Assembly (NCBI RefSeq): GCF_024124665.1
Contig: NZ_JAMXSB010000014.1
Location: forward strand, 62,001-126,000
DNA length: 64,000 nt
Reading direction: 5' to 3'
Source of the DNA: Pleionea sp. CnH1-48
GTDB taxonomy: Bacteria; Pseudomonadota; Gammaproteobacteria; Enterobacterales; Kangiellaceae
Made by a program: the position numbers and the translations under genes. Within the stretch, counting starts at the first letter, position 1. Each line of letters starts with the position of its first letter. Positions 48,043 to 58,298 of this stretch are shown here, in pieces. Under the pieces are notes generated by a model. The model was not told the origin of the DNA and did not search any database. It saw only the letters and a program-made list of their open reading frames with translations.

Positions 48043-50406
48043 TTATGGCTTCCACTCTGCATTAAGAGATACACCTGAGTATGTAGAGTAGGCGTAAATC
48101 GAAATGTAAAGTTTACCTTCTGCTGGATTGTTGATAGTACAAGTCTCGTTGTTACCGCTCTTGTAAGGACGGCAATCGTAAGCAGAGCTAGTAGGCTGCG
48201 AACCTTGACGAACATAAAGGTCAGCATCACCAGAACCACCTGACATAGTAATAGTCGCAGATGACATGCCTGCAGGGATATCTACAGAGTAGTGAGCCCA
48301 AGCGCCACGAGAACCAGAAAGGTCGTTAGCTGAAGCAGAACCACCTGTTGATCCGCCACCGCTACCGCCACCAGATGCTTCTGTGAAGCTACCAGTTAAG
48401 CTAACGCCAGAGAAAGTTGAGTAAGCGCGAACCACTACGTGATAAGTACCCGCCTGAACATTGCTGATTGCACAACTTTCGCTGTTACCAGACTTATAAG
48501 GACGGCAGTCATAAGAGCCTGTAGTAGGGCGAGAACCAAACTTAACATAAAGGTCAGCATCACCAGAACCACCTGACATAGCAAAGTTCAAGTCAGTCGC
48601 ACCAGCAGGCACTTCTAAGGTGTAGTGAAGCTCGTTACCAGAAGAAGCTGAAAGACCTGTTTTAGCAGTACCGTTGGTCAAAGCGTTGTCGTTTCCGCCG
48701 CCGCCATTGCCACCGCCGTTACCAGCGTTTGCACCACATAATCCATCAAGGATATCGTGAGTCGCTTTTGCTTGAACTAAACCGTAACCGGTTTTGTCAT
48801 CACGACCTGAAGTGCCGATGTCTTTAGCACCATCACGTAATGCCTGGCGAACCTGAGCCGCTGTACAGTCAGGGTTGTTGTTCCAAACCAACGCTGCAAC
48901 CGCTGTCGCATGTGGTGTCGCCATTGACGTACCATTGTAGTAAGCGTAGTCAGTACCAGTATTGGTTTGTACAGTTACTGTCTGGCCAACTTTAGACATC
49001 AAAGATTGACCCAAAGTACGGTCAACAGAAACGCTTGGCAATGTGAATGCAGTGTTAGCATCAACCAAGAAAGGATTTTGTAGACCAGGACGAGCGCTGT
49101 TTGAGTAAACGATAGCTGCTTTTGCACCCGCGCTTAAACATGCCTGTACTGCGTCTTTTTCTGGGTATGTACCAGAAGTCTGATTTGCAACACGCTCGGT
49201 GATACAAATTTTGTTAGTCATGTTGCCACAGTTATAAGAAGAACCAGACACTGTACAAGAAGCCAATGTTCCGGTAGCACTTCCACCGTAGTAAGACTGA
49301 GTGTAGCTACCATTAACTGGAACTAAACGATTGTGAGGAACCACATCGTCGTCACCGTGCGTGGTACCACCAACAGTGATATAACTTTGTGTACCGTCAC
49401 CTACACCAACGGTAGATAGGATGGCTTCACCAGGAGCAGATAGCTCAACCTGTGACGTGTACTGAGAGAATTCAGCCCATTGCTCGTTAGAATCGGTTGC
49501 ACCAACCGCAATAACTGAATCGTAAGAAGCTGGGTAAGAGTGAGCTGTGTTTCCACCGTTACCAGACGCTGCTAATAGAAGAACGCCCTGGTTTGCAGCT
49601 GATTGCAGAGAGTTTCTTTCTGCAGTGCTTGAGCCGCTTCCACCCAAACTCATGTTCACAACTTTAGCGCCGTTGCTAACACAAGTGTTAACCGCAGATG
49701 CCAAGCTAGAAGAGTAGCCCCAGCCTGATGCGTTGAATACTTTGATGATGTGCATATCTGCATTGGCATTAGGCAGTACACCTTTAATACCAACAGAGTT
49801 GTTAACTGCACCAATAGTACCCGCTACGTGAGTACCATGAGATCCACCAGGAACATACCAGTTACCAGTACCTGAATCGTTGGTACCGTTAGCCGTTGGT
49901 AAGTCTGGATTGGTCTGATCATAGCCTGAGTCAATGATACAAACTTTTTTATCCGTCGCAGTAGAAGTCGCAACAGTTAATTGATTCGCTTGTACATTAG
50001 TGAAACCCCAAGGCGTGTTTTGAGCTGCCAAGAAACGAGGCTGATCGATTTCGAAAGTGATGTTGTATTTTGCTAACGCTGCTTTCTGGCGCTCAGTCAG
50101 CACAACAGCCATTGCACTTTGCTCTGGAAGTTCAAGCTTTACGCTTGCGTTGCCAGATACTTTCTGGACCAGAGCTTTTGCTGCCGCTGCTTTAAAAACA
50201 CTGACACCCATTTTATTGGTCGTCTGGAATTCCTGACCATTAAAATACGCGATGTAGCGCTTTTCTGATTGATTAGCCATAGCTTCTGCTGCTAAATCAG
50301 CAGGATTGTTAGCCAGTTGAAGTGTGAAGTTTGAAGAGCTGGTATCTTGTGCCAACGCTACCGATACTGCCCCCGCAAGTAAGGTGGTTACAAACGCTTT
50401 TTTCAT
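48043..50406 (-). CDS. secreted subtilisin-like (S8) serine protease with PA insert and two PPC domains
   Basis: Extracellular protease of 787 residues. It has a signal peptide (1-19), an inhibitor-like propeptide (about 50-125), and an S8 catalytic domain with Asp159 (CIIDSGYD), His193 (GSHGTHVAGT) and Ser494 (NGTSMATPHA). A PA-type insert with cysteines lies in the catalytic domain (about 365-475). Two pre-peptidase C-terminal domains follow (about 580-675 and 690-787) and are near copies of each other: both contain SGGSGDADLYV and YDCRPYKSGN. The linkers are Gly-rich. Such domains are usually cleaved off after secretion by the type II pathway. The location between atpI and the parAB block is unusual. 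Confidence 0.93.
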   Translation of the reverse strand: MKKAFVTTLLAGAVSVALAQDTSSSNFTLQLANNPADLAAEAMANQSEKRYIAYFNGQEFQTTNKMGVSVFKAAAAKALVQKVSGNASVKLELPEQSAMAVVLTERQKAALAKYNITFEIDQPRFLAAQNTPWGFTNVQANQLTVATSTATDKKVCIIDSGYDQTNPDLPTANGTNDSGTGNWYVPGGSHGTHVAGTIGAVNNSVGIKGVLPNANADMHIIKVFNASGWGYSSSLASAVNTCVSNGAKVVNMSLGGSGSSTAERNSLQSAANQGVLLLAASGNGGNTAHSYPASYDSVIAVGATDSNEQWAEFSQYTSQVELSAPGEAILSTVGVGDGTQSYITVGGTTHGDDDVVPHNRLVPVNGSYTQSYYGGSATGTLASCTVSGSSYNCGNMTNKICITERVANQTSGTYPEKDAVQACLSAGAKAAIVYSNSARPGLQNPFLVDANTAFTLPSVSVDRTLGQSLMSKVGQTVTVQTNTGTDYAYYNGTSMATPHATAVAALVWNNNPDCTAAQVRQALRDGAKDIGTSGRDDKTGYGLVQAKATHDILDGLCGANAGNGGGNGGGGNDNALTNGTAKTGLSASSGNELHYTLEVPAGATDLNFAMSGGSGDADLYVKFGSRPTTGSYDCRPYKSGNSESCAISNVQAGTYHVVVRAYSTFSGVSLTGSFTEASGGGSGGGSTGGSASANDLSGSRGAWAHYSVDIPAGMSSATITMSGGSGDADLYVRQGSQPTSSAYDCRPYKSGNNETCTINNPAEGKLYISIYAYSTYSGVSLNAEWKP

Positions 50407-51065
50407 AATTATATTATCTCTAACTTCTTATCTGTCTGTTTTTATGGTCATGCTTTAGTGCATGCATATTATTCTTCTGTATCCCTGTTTTGGGCTTCCT
50501 TAGCAAGCCAATCAAGCAAGGATGCATAACAACCACCTGACTTTGAACCTACTTAACTATACAACCACAATTGTCAGGTCTTGACTAACTCGAATCCGAA
50601 ATTGACATAAGCGATAAAGTGAGTCAACCACAGAAATCAAATTAGTAAATATTACACAGTGAAATAGGGGCATATTCACATGTTTTGATGTAACAAATGT
50701 CATCTTGTTCGAGTTTTAATCAAAAACAGACCAAATAACGAGCTTTTCTAAACTTAATCAGTCAACTCAAGCCCTATAACACTAAAATAAATGTGTATTT
50801 AATTTCGTTAGGATAAAACACACTTATCTTTCGCAATAAAATAACTAATGCGTAGCAAACTGCTATCAAAGCTACGAAAATCTAACTTACAGACAATATA
50901 TATATACAACCAAAAAGAAGAGGCTTTAATCATTGAGTTTAAGCGGGTTTAAATAAGAAAGGGGGAAAGAGAGGTCTAAGTGACTCAATTCATAAATATT
51001 CAGCTAGCTATGAATATTCATAAGTTTTTTTAGCAAAAAGAAGGGGGCTAATGCCCCCTGTATTA
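50407..51065. other. A/T-rich intergenic region upstream of the S8 protease
   Basis: These 659 bases lie between two minus-strand protease genes. They contain the terminator of the upstream metalloprotease gene near 51050 and must carry the S8 protease promoter nearer 50410-50600. A GCATGC-rich palindromic patch lies near 50450 and an alternating TA run near 50900. No gene was recognised. Confidence 0.45.
51042..51059 (-). terminator. terminator of the DUF5117 metalloprotease gene
   Basis: AGGGGGC (51042-51048) pairs with GCCCCCT (51053-51059) around TAAT. On the minus strand it is followed by TTCTTTTT, 7 bases after the stop codon. Confidence 0.85.
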
Positions 51066-53627
51066 TTAAGCTTTTTCTAGCGCTTTATTAACAAGCATCC
51101 TGAGGTAATTTCGATGGGCATTTGTAGATGCACTGTATCGAGAGTATTTACCAATGTTTTGTAAACGACTTAGCTGATTAATGGCTGCTGCACGAGAAAG
51201 GTAATCGTATGTAGATAAGCCTTTTAATCCACTGATTCGAATCAAGCGATTAACATACTCTGTTTGAAGATTCTGGCGATGAGTATTTACATCGCTGTTT
51301 TTATCTTCTTCAAAGATGGCATCCGTTAAGTCTTGCATGAACTCATTAAGCTCATACTGATTACCATATAGCCCAGTGTCCACCATACGCTTCATGACAT
51401 TACGGTGCATCACGTGATCAAGAACGCGTTTTTGTGCATTCAGTACCATGTCATGAATTTTAGGGTCTTCATTAATAGCAAAGGCATTAAAACCACGTCG
51501 TTGGCGCTGAAGGTAAGCATAAAGAGGTTTTGCTTCTTCTAAAACGCTAGGCGCAAACATGTATTTGCTTAAAGAGTCCATCGCTGCTTTCTGGATGTCT
51601 ACTGGTACTGGGGTGAAAGGTTGAGTTTCTCCATCCTGCCCCACCAAAGCTCGATCAAGATAGATTCCGCCAATATAGCGTGAAGTCACCTCTGCAGAAC
51701 GACGATATTCTCCGAGCAGATAGTTGGTTGAGATCAACAACTCCTGATAGGTATCGCCTTTCTCAAGAGTTTTATCTTTAATGGTTTTTAAAGTCTCTTT
51801 GATCAGGTCCATGCGACCATTGTTGTATTTCACCGCTTCGCTGGACATATCACCAATCATCACACGAGGATCAATGTGCAGCCCGGCACGACGCATATCG
51901 TCCGCATCATTACCAAAGGTAAGCGCAGGTTCAGTAGAGCGCGCAAGAATGGCCTGCAGGCGCTTCTCTTCTTCGGCAGGATCACTCACCGCAGGAGAAT
52001 AACCATACTCAATAGCCCAGAGGTCATAAGGACCCGGTTTAGAGTTAGTAAAGTCACCTTGCTTAACGCCAGGAGGTGCAATATTAACTGCGGGATAGTC
52101 CATTACAGAACCCGCAACAACGCCTTGTGTAATGGATGAGTCGTGAACATCCGTGGCATTGTGGAGCTGAGTCGCTTTCATATTGTGGTTAAGACCTAAG
52201 GTATGGCCTAACTCATGCAAAATAAGATAGCTTAACGATTGCTTGACTAACTCACTCGACAGCTCTTTGCTGCCACCTTGAGCTTTTAATACCGCTCCAG
52301 CCATTGCTGTTGAGTCATGTAACATGTGGCCCGCGCTACAGAAAATACCTTCAGGTGCTTCTGGAACCATTTCTTCCATGGTGGCACCGCCAGTATACAC
52401 CGCATCGTATAACCAGCGATTTTTCAAGAAAGAGTATTCCAACATAATGTCGGAAGCAATAATTTGACCTGTCAGCGGGTTAGCAACACTTGGACCGTAA
52501 CCACCAAAAGGAGGTCTGGGCGACGCTGTCCAACGCAATACGTTGTAGCGAATGTCACCGGCATCCCAGTCTGCATCATCAGGCTGAACTTTTACTTGAA
52601 GAGCATTCTTAAAACCGGCTTTTTCGAAAGCAACGTTCCAGGTTTCGGCAGCAGTTTTAATTGTCTCACGCCATTCTTCAGGCGTCGTGTTTTCGATCCA
52701 CCATACAATAGGTTCTACTGGCTCAGAAACAGCAGCGTTCGGATCTTTCTTCACCAGATGCCATCGATTAATTACATCCTGGTAAGGAGCCCAGCTATCT
52801 GAGGTCAGATCATCAAACTGTTGCGAAAAATAACCAATGCGCGCATCGTCACGACGAGGTTGGTAATCATTCTCTGGCAGTTCAATAAAAGAATGCTGCA
52901 TTTGTACCGCAACAGTACGCGGATCCGTTACTTCTAAGCCACCACGAACCATTGGTGATTTGTTGTCAAATACGTACTCAACGACGATGTCGGCATTCTT
53001 AGGGAAGCTACGAATATTAACGTATTTGGTTTTACTTTTGCTCAAGCTACCAATTTTAAAAGCCGGTCGCGCAGGCTGCCCAGGAACAGGCGGGCGAGGG
53101 TAGGGAGAGACTTTATGTAAAGTTTCTTTTAAGAAAATGGGATCGACTTTAACAACGTAAAGTTTCTTCTCTTCGTCGTGTAAAACCACTTTCATGCTCG
53201 AAAGTATCGCTGGCGAGATGTTAGTGCCTTGAGAACGGCTGATCGCACTTTCAGCATCTAACTTGTAGCGCGGAGTTTTGGAGATGATTTCGATACGGTC
53301 AAAGTGTTTCGAGAACTCCAGCAACTTATACTCACGAAAAGCGCCTTTAAAATGACCAGCGTCTAATACGCCATTAACAGTATGAGTAAAGTACAAAAAA
53401 GGTTTATCGAGTTTATCTTCCTCGATAACCATCATCAGCGAACCGGTTTTTTTGTCCTGATAAAAATCGACAAAACTATCGTAGGCTATTTTATCCTTGA
53501 TAATTTCTTCATAAGTTTTGGGTTTAGATGGCTTATTCTTTTTGGCAGCAGCACTCACATCAGCACTGGCTACAGATGCCACAATGACACTCAAAGCGAT
53601 TCCTTTAATAGAATCCGATAGCTTCAT
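51066..53627 (-). CDS. secreted zinc metalloprotease with DUF5117 and DUF5118-type domains
   Basis: An exported protein of 853 residues. The start is the ATG at 53627, which has GGAG 7 bases upstream; the frame is open five codons further to a TTG. A signal peptide is followed by DUF5118-like (about 35-75) and DUF5117-like (80-270) regions. The metzincin-type zinc site HELGHTLGLNH lies at about 471-481, followed by a Met-turn candidate (SVMDYPAV). The C-terminal 300 residues are helical and typical of this family. The family is common in marine bacteria and in Bacteroidetes; its substrates are not known to me. It stands alone between the S8 protease and parB. Confidence 0.9.
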   Translation of the reverse strand: MKLSDSIKGIALSVIVASVASADVSAAAKKNKPSKPKTYEEIIKDKIAYDSFVDFYQDKKTGSLMMVIEEDKLDKPFLYFTHTVNGVLDAGHFKGAFREYKLLEFSKHFDRIEIISKTPRYKLDAESAISRSQGTNISPAILSSMKVVLHDEEKKLYVVKVDPIFLKETLHKVSPYPRPPVPGQPARPAFKIGSLSKSKTKYVNIRSFPKNADIVVEYVFDNKSPMVRGGLEVTDPRTVAVQMQHSFIELPENDYQPRRDDARIGYFSQQFDDLTSDSWAPYQDVINRWHLVKKDPNAAVSEPVEPIVWWIENTTPEEWRETIKTAAETWNVAFEKAGFKNALQVKVQPDDADWDAGDIRYNVLRWTASPRPPFGGYGPSVANPLTGQIIASDIMLEYSFLKNRWLYDAVYTGGATMEEMVPEAPEGIFCSAGHMLHDSTAMAGAVLKAQGGSKELSSELVKQSLSYLILHELGHTLGLNHNMKATQLHNATDVHDSSITQGVVAGSVMDYPAVNIAPPGVKQGDFTNSKPGPYDLWAIEYGYSPAVSDPAEEEKRLQAILARSTEPALTFGNDADDMRRAGLHIDPRVMIGDMSSEAVKYNNGRMDLIKETLKTIKDKTLEKGDTYQELLISTNYLLGEYRRSAEVTSRYIGGIYLDRALVGQDGETQPFTPVPVDIQKAAMDSLSKYMFAPSVLEEAKPLYAYLQRQRRGFNAFAINEDPKIHDMVLNAQKRVLDHVMHRNVMKRMVDTGLYGNQYELNEFMQDLTDAIFEEDKNSDVNTHRQNLQTEYVNRLIRISGLKGLSTYDYLSRAAAINQLSRLQNIGKYSRYSASTNAHRNYLRMLVNKALEKA

Positions 53628-53766
53628 TCTTAGACTCCGCAATTAATAGAAAATAGAGATAATGGTAGTTTATAACCGTCTCGAGACTACAAAGACAACC
53701 TAAAAGGGTAACAAAGTATGACCTTTAGCAAACAATAGTTAAAAGGATAAGAATAGGTAGTTAAAA

Positions 53767-53793
53767 AAAGCCCCCTAAAAAAAGGGGGCTTTT
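53767..53793 (-). terminator. terminator of the mnmG-rsmG-parA-parB run
   Basis: AAAGCCCCCT pairs with AGGGGGCTTT around an A-rich loop, about 20 bases after the parB stop codon. On the minus strand a run of seven T follows. Confidence 0.9.
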
Positions 53794-53811
53794 GATACAA
53801 AAATGAGTCTA

Positions 53812-54711
53812 CTAGAGATCTTCACTGATCCCCAGGTGGCTCAGAATGCCATCGAGCTCATCGAGGCTGTTATAGCTGATCTGCATTTTCCCTTTACCAC
53901 GGGAAGAATGTTGCAGCACAACAGGCGCGCCGATTTTTTCTGAAACCTGTTGCTCCAATCTTTCTATATGGGGATCAATCGCTTTTACAGGATTTTTGAA
54001 TTTTTCTGGCTCAAGGGTTTTTCTGACCAGTTTTTCGGTTTCACGAACAGTCATTTCTTTAGCCACAACAACTCTTGCTATCTCTGACTGCTGTTCTTTT
54101 TTGAGTCCAAGTAAAGCACGCGCATGGCCCATTTCCAGATCGCCTCGTTCTAGCAGAGTGCGGCAAGCTTCGCTCAATTGTTGTAGGCGCAGAAGATTGG
54201 TCACCGTGGTTCGGCTTTTTCCAACCGCATCGGCGGTTTGTTGGTGAGTTAAACCAAACTCATCCATCAAGCGTTGTAATGCCATGGACTCTTCGATGGC
54301 ATTGAGGTCTTCACGCTGGATGTTTTCAATCAATGCCATGGCGATGGCAGCTTCGTCAGGGACTTCTTTTACCAACACAGGCACTTCAGGCAGCTGAGCG
54401 ATCTGAGCTGCTCGCCAACGTCGCTCACCGGCAATAATTTCGTACTTTTTATCAGCGACACCGCGAACCACAATCGGCTGAATGATGCCTTGAGCCCGAA
54501 TCGATTCGGCTAACTCTTCCAGAGCTTCATCCATCATGATTTTACGAGGCTGATACTGACCAGGCTGCAAAAACTCAATGGGTAATTTTCTTAATTCGCC
54601 TTTGACTGTGTCACCCGAACCAGAGCTGGTTACTTCGACTTTTTCTTCTTTATTTTCAGCTATTTTCTGGCTAATAAAAGCATCAAGACCGCGGCCTAAT
54701 CGCTTTTTCAT
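53812..54711 (-). CDS. parB: chromosome-partitioning protein ParB
   Basis: CTPase and DNA-binding protein that loads on parS sites beside the origin and works with ParA in chromosome segregation. The 299-residue product begins MKKRLGRGLDAFISQK, has the CTP-binding motifs GQYQPR and GERRWRAAQ (about 114-123), and a helix-turn-helix around LTHQQTADAVGKSRTTVTN. A C-terminal dimerisation region follows. It starts 22 bases after parA. No convincing parS sequence was found inside the window. Confidence 0.96.
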   Translation of the reverse strand: MKKRLGRGLDAFISQKIAENKEEKVEVTSSGSGDTVKGELRKLPIEFLQPGQYQPRKIMMDEALEELAESIRAQGIIQPIVVRGVADKKYEIIAGERRWRAAQIAQLPEVPVLVKEVPDEAAIAMALIENIQREDLNAIEESMALQRLMDEFGLTHQQTADAVGKSRTTVTNLLRLQQLSEACRTLLERGDLEMGHARALLGLKKEQQSEIARVVVAKEMTVRETEKLVRKTLEPEKFKNPVKAIDPHIERLEQQVSEKIGAPVVLQHSSRGKGKMQISYNSLDELDGILSHLGISEDL

Positions 54712-54733
54712 AAATGATTCCTGTGGTTCTTTA

Positions 54734-55528
54734 TTAATTGACTTCTGCTACCGGTTGCACGTTTTGTTCTTCGCGTCGAATAATTTCGCCAGCTAATGCC
54801 AGGTAACATTTGGCTCCACGTGACAAACGATCATATTGTAGAGCAGGCATACCGTAGCTGGGTGCTTCTGCCAAACGGACGTTACGCGGAATAACGCTGC
54901 GATAGACCTTATCTCCAAAGTGTTCATGCAACTGATTAGATACCTCAGTTGCAAGACGATTACGAGGATCATACATGGTACGCAGAATACCTTCTATGTG
55001 CAGCGATGGATTAACTCGCTCAGAGATCTGATTAATGGTCTGAGTCAGCGCAGACAGTCCTTCTAGGGCATAGTATTCGCACTGCATCGGAATAATAATA
55101 GAACATGCCGCTACTAACGCATTGATCGTTAACATATTTAATGAAGGAGGGCAGTCGATAAAAATATAATCGTACTGATCTTTAACGGTATTAAGCGCGA
55201 TACTCAGACGGTGCTCTTTCATATCCATTTGCAAGAGATGCACTTCGGCAGCTGAGAGGTCACCATTAGCAGGCAAGACATCAAATCCACCATGCTCAGA
55301 CGCTACCAGCGCCTCTTCGACGGTTGCTTCTCCTGTTAGTACATCAAATACATTGGGCTCGGCCTCGTCTTTATCGATACCACTGCCACTGGTGGCATTG
55401 CCCTGTGGGTCCATATCGACCATTAAGACTCGACGTTTTGTCGCTACCAGAGAAGCAGCAAGATTAATACTGGTGGTTGTTTTACCAACCCCGCCTTTCT
55501 GGTTAGTTATTGCAATAATTTTTGCCAC
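54734..55528 (-). CDS. parA: chromosome-partitioning ATPase ParA (Soj)
   Basis: Deviant-Walker ATPase that moves ParB-parS complexes. The P-loop is ITNQKGGVGKTTTSINLA (about 6-23). The start is taken as GTG at 55528: GAGG lies 6 bases upstream and the protein then begins with the family N terminus VAKIIAITNQ. A TTG five codons upstream opens the frame further but lacks this support. The product of 264 residues has the usual length. It follows rsmG after 16 bases and precedes parB, the standard origin-proximal order. Confidence 0.96.
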   Translation of the reverse strand: MAKIIAITNQKGGVGKTTTSINLAASLVATKRRVLMVDMDPQGNATSGSGIDKDEAEPNVFDVLTGEATVEEALVASEHGGFDVLPANGDLSAAEVHLLQMDMKEHRLSIALNTVKDQYDYIFIDCPPSLNMLTINALVAACSIIIPMQCEYYALEGLSALTQTINQISERVNPSLHIEGILRTMYDPRNRLATEVSNQLHEHFGDKVYRSVIPRNVRLAEAPSYGMPALQYDRLSRGAKCYLALAGEIIRREEQNVQPVAEVN

Positions 55529-55544
55529 AATAAGCCTCAATATA

Positions 55545-56177
55545 TTAGCTAGATGCTTTTTTCCTAAGAGTTACCAAGTGTCGCTCAGCGTTTAATTTTG
55601 GCACAGAAATCACGTCGACTTTTACCAATTCTACGTAATCAGGTAATGCAGCCAGTTCCTGTTCTGGATATTCACCCTTCATCGCTTGCCAGACGCCTGT
55701 TTCAGCCAACAAGTGGTGAGACAGAGAAACCATTTTTTCAAGAGAAGCAAAGGCACGGCTGACAATCACATCAAACAACGTATCAGGTTGCCACTCTTCG
55801 ACTCTGGTGTCTACTACAGAAACCTGACTAAGCGACATATCATAGACTAGCTGCTTAAGATAACGGGTCTTTTTGCCATTGCTGTCTAATAAGGAATAGT
55901 CTCTTTTGGGCTCATAAATTGCCAAAGGTATACCCGGGAAGCCAGGCCCGGTGCCAATATCTAACAGACGGCCTTGAGCCATAAAAGGAGCGATCGCCAA
56001 TGAATCCAGCAAGTGGGTAATGATCATTTGCTGAGGATCGCGTATGGCCGTTAAATTGTAGGCTTTATTCCATTTAATGAGTTGCTCAATGATACGTTCG
56101 AATTGCTGCAACTGCTCCTTGGTGACATCCAGTCCTAATTCTTGGATGCCACCCGAAATAGCTTGTGTTAATTCCAT
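55545..56177 (-). CDS. rsmG: 16S rRNA (guanine-527-N7) methyltransferase RsmG
   Basis: SAM-dependent methyltransferase that makes m7G527 in 16S rRNA. The 210-residue product shows the SAM motif LLDIGTGPGFPGIPLAI (about 70-86) and the later VIVSRAFASLEKM typical of the GidB family. Its ATG overlaps the mnmG stop codon by one base (TGATG), so the two genes are translationally coupled. Length is as in E. coli (207). Confidence 0.97.
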   Translation of the reverse strand: MELTQAISGGIQELGLDVTKEQLQQFERIIEQLIKWNKAYNLTAIRDPQQMIITHLLDSLAIAPFMAQGRLLDIGTGPGFPGIPLAIYEPKRDYSLLDSNGKKTRYLKQLVYDMSLSQVSVVDTRVEEWQPDTLFDVIVSRAFASLEKMVSLSHHLLAETGVWQAMKGEYPEQELAALPDYVELVKVDVISVPKLNAERHLVTLRKKASS

Positions 56178-58072
56178 CAGGCGCTTTTTCTTAATAAGTT
56201 ATGTTTTTTCATGTAAACCAAAATGAGTGAAATCGCTGCTGGAGTCACTCCAGAGATACGCGACGCCTGGCCAATGGTCTCGGGTCGGCTGTTTTTCAAC
56301 TTCTGGGTAACTTCTGCTGATAACCCTTTGATATGTTCAAAGTCTAACTCCGCAGGTATACGGCTTTTTTCGTAGCGCTCAGTACGTGCAATCTCATCTT
56401 TCTGACGTTCAATATAGCCCGCATACTTGACCTGAACTTCAACCTGAAAAGCCACCTGCTCATCATCAATACCAGGGCCAATGCCGTCGATATCCATCAG
56501 GTTTTGGTAGGTCAACTCAGGACGCTTAAGCAAGTCTTTGAGGCTGGCTTCACGAGCCAGTGGACGCTCAAGTTTCGGCTCCAGCTGTTTGGCCTGTTCT
56601 GATCCTGCCTGAATAAACGTACGCTCAATACGCGCACTTTCCGCTTCGATGGTTTCCATTTTACGGCAAAAGTGCTCCCAGCGCTCATCGCTTATTAATC
56701 CAAGTTCTCGTGCTTGAGGTGTTAGTCGACGATCAGCATTATCCTCACGTAACAGCAGTCGGTACTCTGCGCGCGAGGTAAACATGCGATAAGGCTCTTT
56801 GGTACCGCTGGTGATTAAATCGTCCACCAAAACACCAATGTAAGCTTCATCACGACGAGGTGACCAGCTTTCCTTATCTTGCGCTCTTAATGCAGCATTG
56901 GTTCCTGCGAGCAAACCTTGCGCCGCAGCTTCTTCGTACCCGGTTGTGCCGTTAATTTGTCCAGCGAAATACAAGCCTTCAATAAATTGTGTCTCCAAAG
57001 AGCTCTTGAGATCACGAGGATCAAAGAAGTCGTATTCAATGGCATAACCAGGACGAGTTATATGAGCATTTTCGAACCCTTTAATGGATCGTACAAACTG
57101 CAACTGAACGTCAAACGGCAAGCTGGTTGAGATGCCATTAGGATAAATTTCGTGTGTATTAAGACCTTCTGGCTCAATAAAGATCTGATGCGATGACTTG
57201 TCGGCAAATCGCATGATCTTATCTTCAATCGAAGGGCAGTAACGCGGGCCAATCCCTTCAATCACTCCAGAATACATGGGGGACCGATCAAGTCCGCTGC
57301 GGATCAGATCATGGGTTTGTTCATTGGTATGAGTGATCCAGCAATTCACCTGTTGAGGATGATCCTCACGGCTACCCATAAACGAAAATACAGGGGTAGG
57401 GAAATCACCAGGCTGGGCTTCTAACTCACCAAAATCGATGGTTTTAGCATCAATGCGAGGAGGCGTTCCGGTTTTTAGGCGATCAACTCGGAAAGGCAAC
57501 GCACGAAGGCGCTCGGCCAGAGCTATAGAAGGTGGATCTCCCGCTCGTCCACCAGAATAATTAGACAGACCGATATGAATTTGACCACCCAGGAAAGTCC
57601 CTGCGGTTAGCACAACCGTCTTAGCGGCAAATTCCAGTCCCATTTGGGTTTTTACACCAACGACCTTACCACCTTCAACGATAAGATCATCTGCTGCCTG
57701 CTGAAAAATACTGAGGTTTTGCTGGTTCTCGAGAGCCTCTCTAACGGCAGCTTTATATAAAGCACGATCCGCTTGTGCTCGAGTAGCCCGTACCGCCGGC
57801 CCTTTGCTGGCATTTAAAGTTCGAAACTGGATCCCACCTTTATCAATAGCCTGCGCCATGATGCCACCTAAGGCATCGACTTCTTTGACCAAATGACCTT
57901 TACCAATCCCGCCAATGGCTGGATTACAACTCATTTGTCCCAGAGTATCGATATTGTGAGTTAACAACAGGGTCTTCACGCCCATACGAGCCGCTGCAAG
58001 CGCAGCCTCGGTACCCGCGTGTCCACCACCAATCACTATTACGTCAAATTGCTCTGCAAACCGCATGTTCAT
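56177..58072 (-). CDS. mnmG: tRNA uridine-34 carboxymethylaminomethyl modification protein MnmG (GidA)
   Basis: FAD-dependent enzyme that, with MnmE, makes the cmnm5U modification at the wobble position of some tRNAs. The 631-residue product has the FAD site [19 protein letters not shown] (about 13-31), the [11 protein letters not shown] segment and the C-terminal helical domain that binds MnmE. The first ATG is at 58072; another, two codons on, is possible. It heads the rsmG-parA-parB run on the minus strand, while its partner mnmE lies 2.7 kb to the right, with two plus-strand genes between. Confidence 0.97.
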   Translation of the reverse strand: MNMRFAEQFDVIVIGGGHAGTEAALAAARMGVKTLLLTHNIDTLGQMSCNPAIGGIGKGHLVKEVDALGGIMAQAIDKGGIQFRTLNASKGPAVRATRAQADRALYKAAVREALENQQNLSIFQQAADDLIVEGGKVVGVKTQMGLEFAAKTVVLTAGTFLGGQIHIGLSNYSGGRAGDPPSIALAERLRALPFRVDRLKTGTPPRIDAKTIDFGELEAQPGDFPTPVFSFMGSREDHPQQVNCWITHTNEQTHDLIRSGLDRSPMYSGVIEGIGPRYCPSIEDKIMRFADKSSHQIFIEPEGLNTHEIYPNGISTSLPFDVQLQFVRSIKGFENAHITRPGYAIEYDFFDPRDLKSSLETQFIEGLYFAGQINGTTGYEEAAAQGLLAGTNAALRAQDKESWSPRRDEAYIGVLVDDLITSGTKEPYRMFTSRAEYRLLLREDNADRRLTPQARELGLISDERWEHFCRKMETIEAESARIERTFIQAGSEQAKQLEPKLERPLAREASLKDLLKRPELTYQNLMDIDGIGPGIDDEQVAFQVEVQVKYAGYIERQKDEIARTERYEKSRIPAELDFEHIKGLSAEVTQKLKNSRPETIGQASRISGVTPAAISLILVYMKKHNLLRKSA

Positions 58073-58298
58073 CTATAACTTTTTTAAAAAAGGGCGCTGA
58101 TCTTACCTGACTTTGCCTAAATTTTGAACGTCATCAATACAATTCCTCTATATATCTGCTATAAAGTGTTGTAAGTTATTGATATCTTCAAAAATTTATT
58201 GCGGATCAGGATCTATAAATATGGAACTGGTTCAGATAAAGAGACAATCAATCATCTATAATCCAGTGTCACTTTAAGGTAACAAGCAGAATATTATC

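Noticed and set aside
48043-48700. Repeated DNA in the S8 protease as a mobile repeat
   Set aside because: The repetition is explained by the two homologous PPC domains of the protein.
51405-51425. Second parS-like patch around TCACGTGA in the metalloprotease gene
   Set aside because: About 11 of 16 positions fit; this is within what a chance CACGTG would give in coding sequence.
54800-54825. parS-like sequence around CCACGTGACA inside parA
   Set aside because: Only the CACGTG core and a few flanking bases fit TGTTNCACGTGNAACA; the outer positions do not, so it is not a credible ParB site.
58073-58298. Intergenic region upstream of mnmG as oriC
   Set aside because: It is the E. coli position for oriC, but no perfect DnaA box was found in these 226 bases; the origin more likely lies beyond 64 kb near dnaA.
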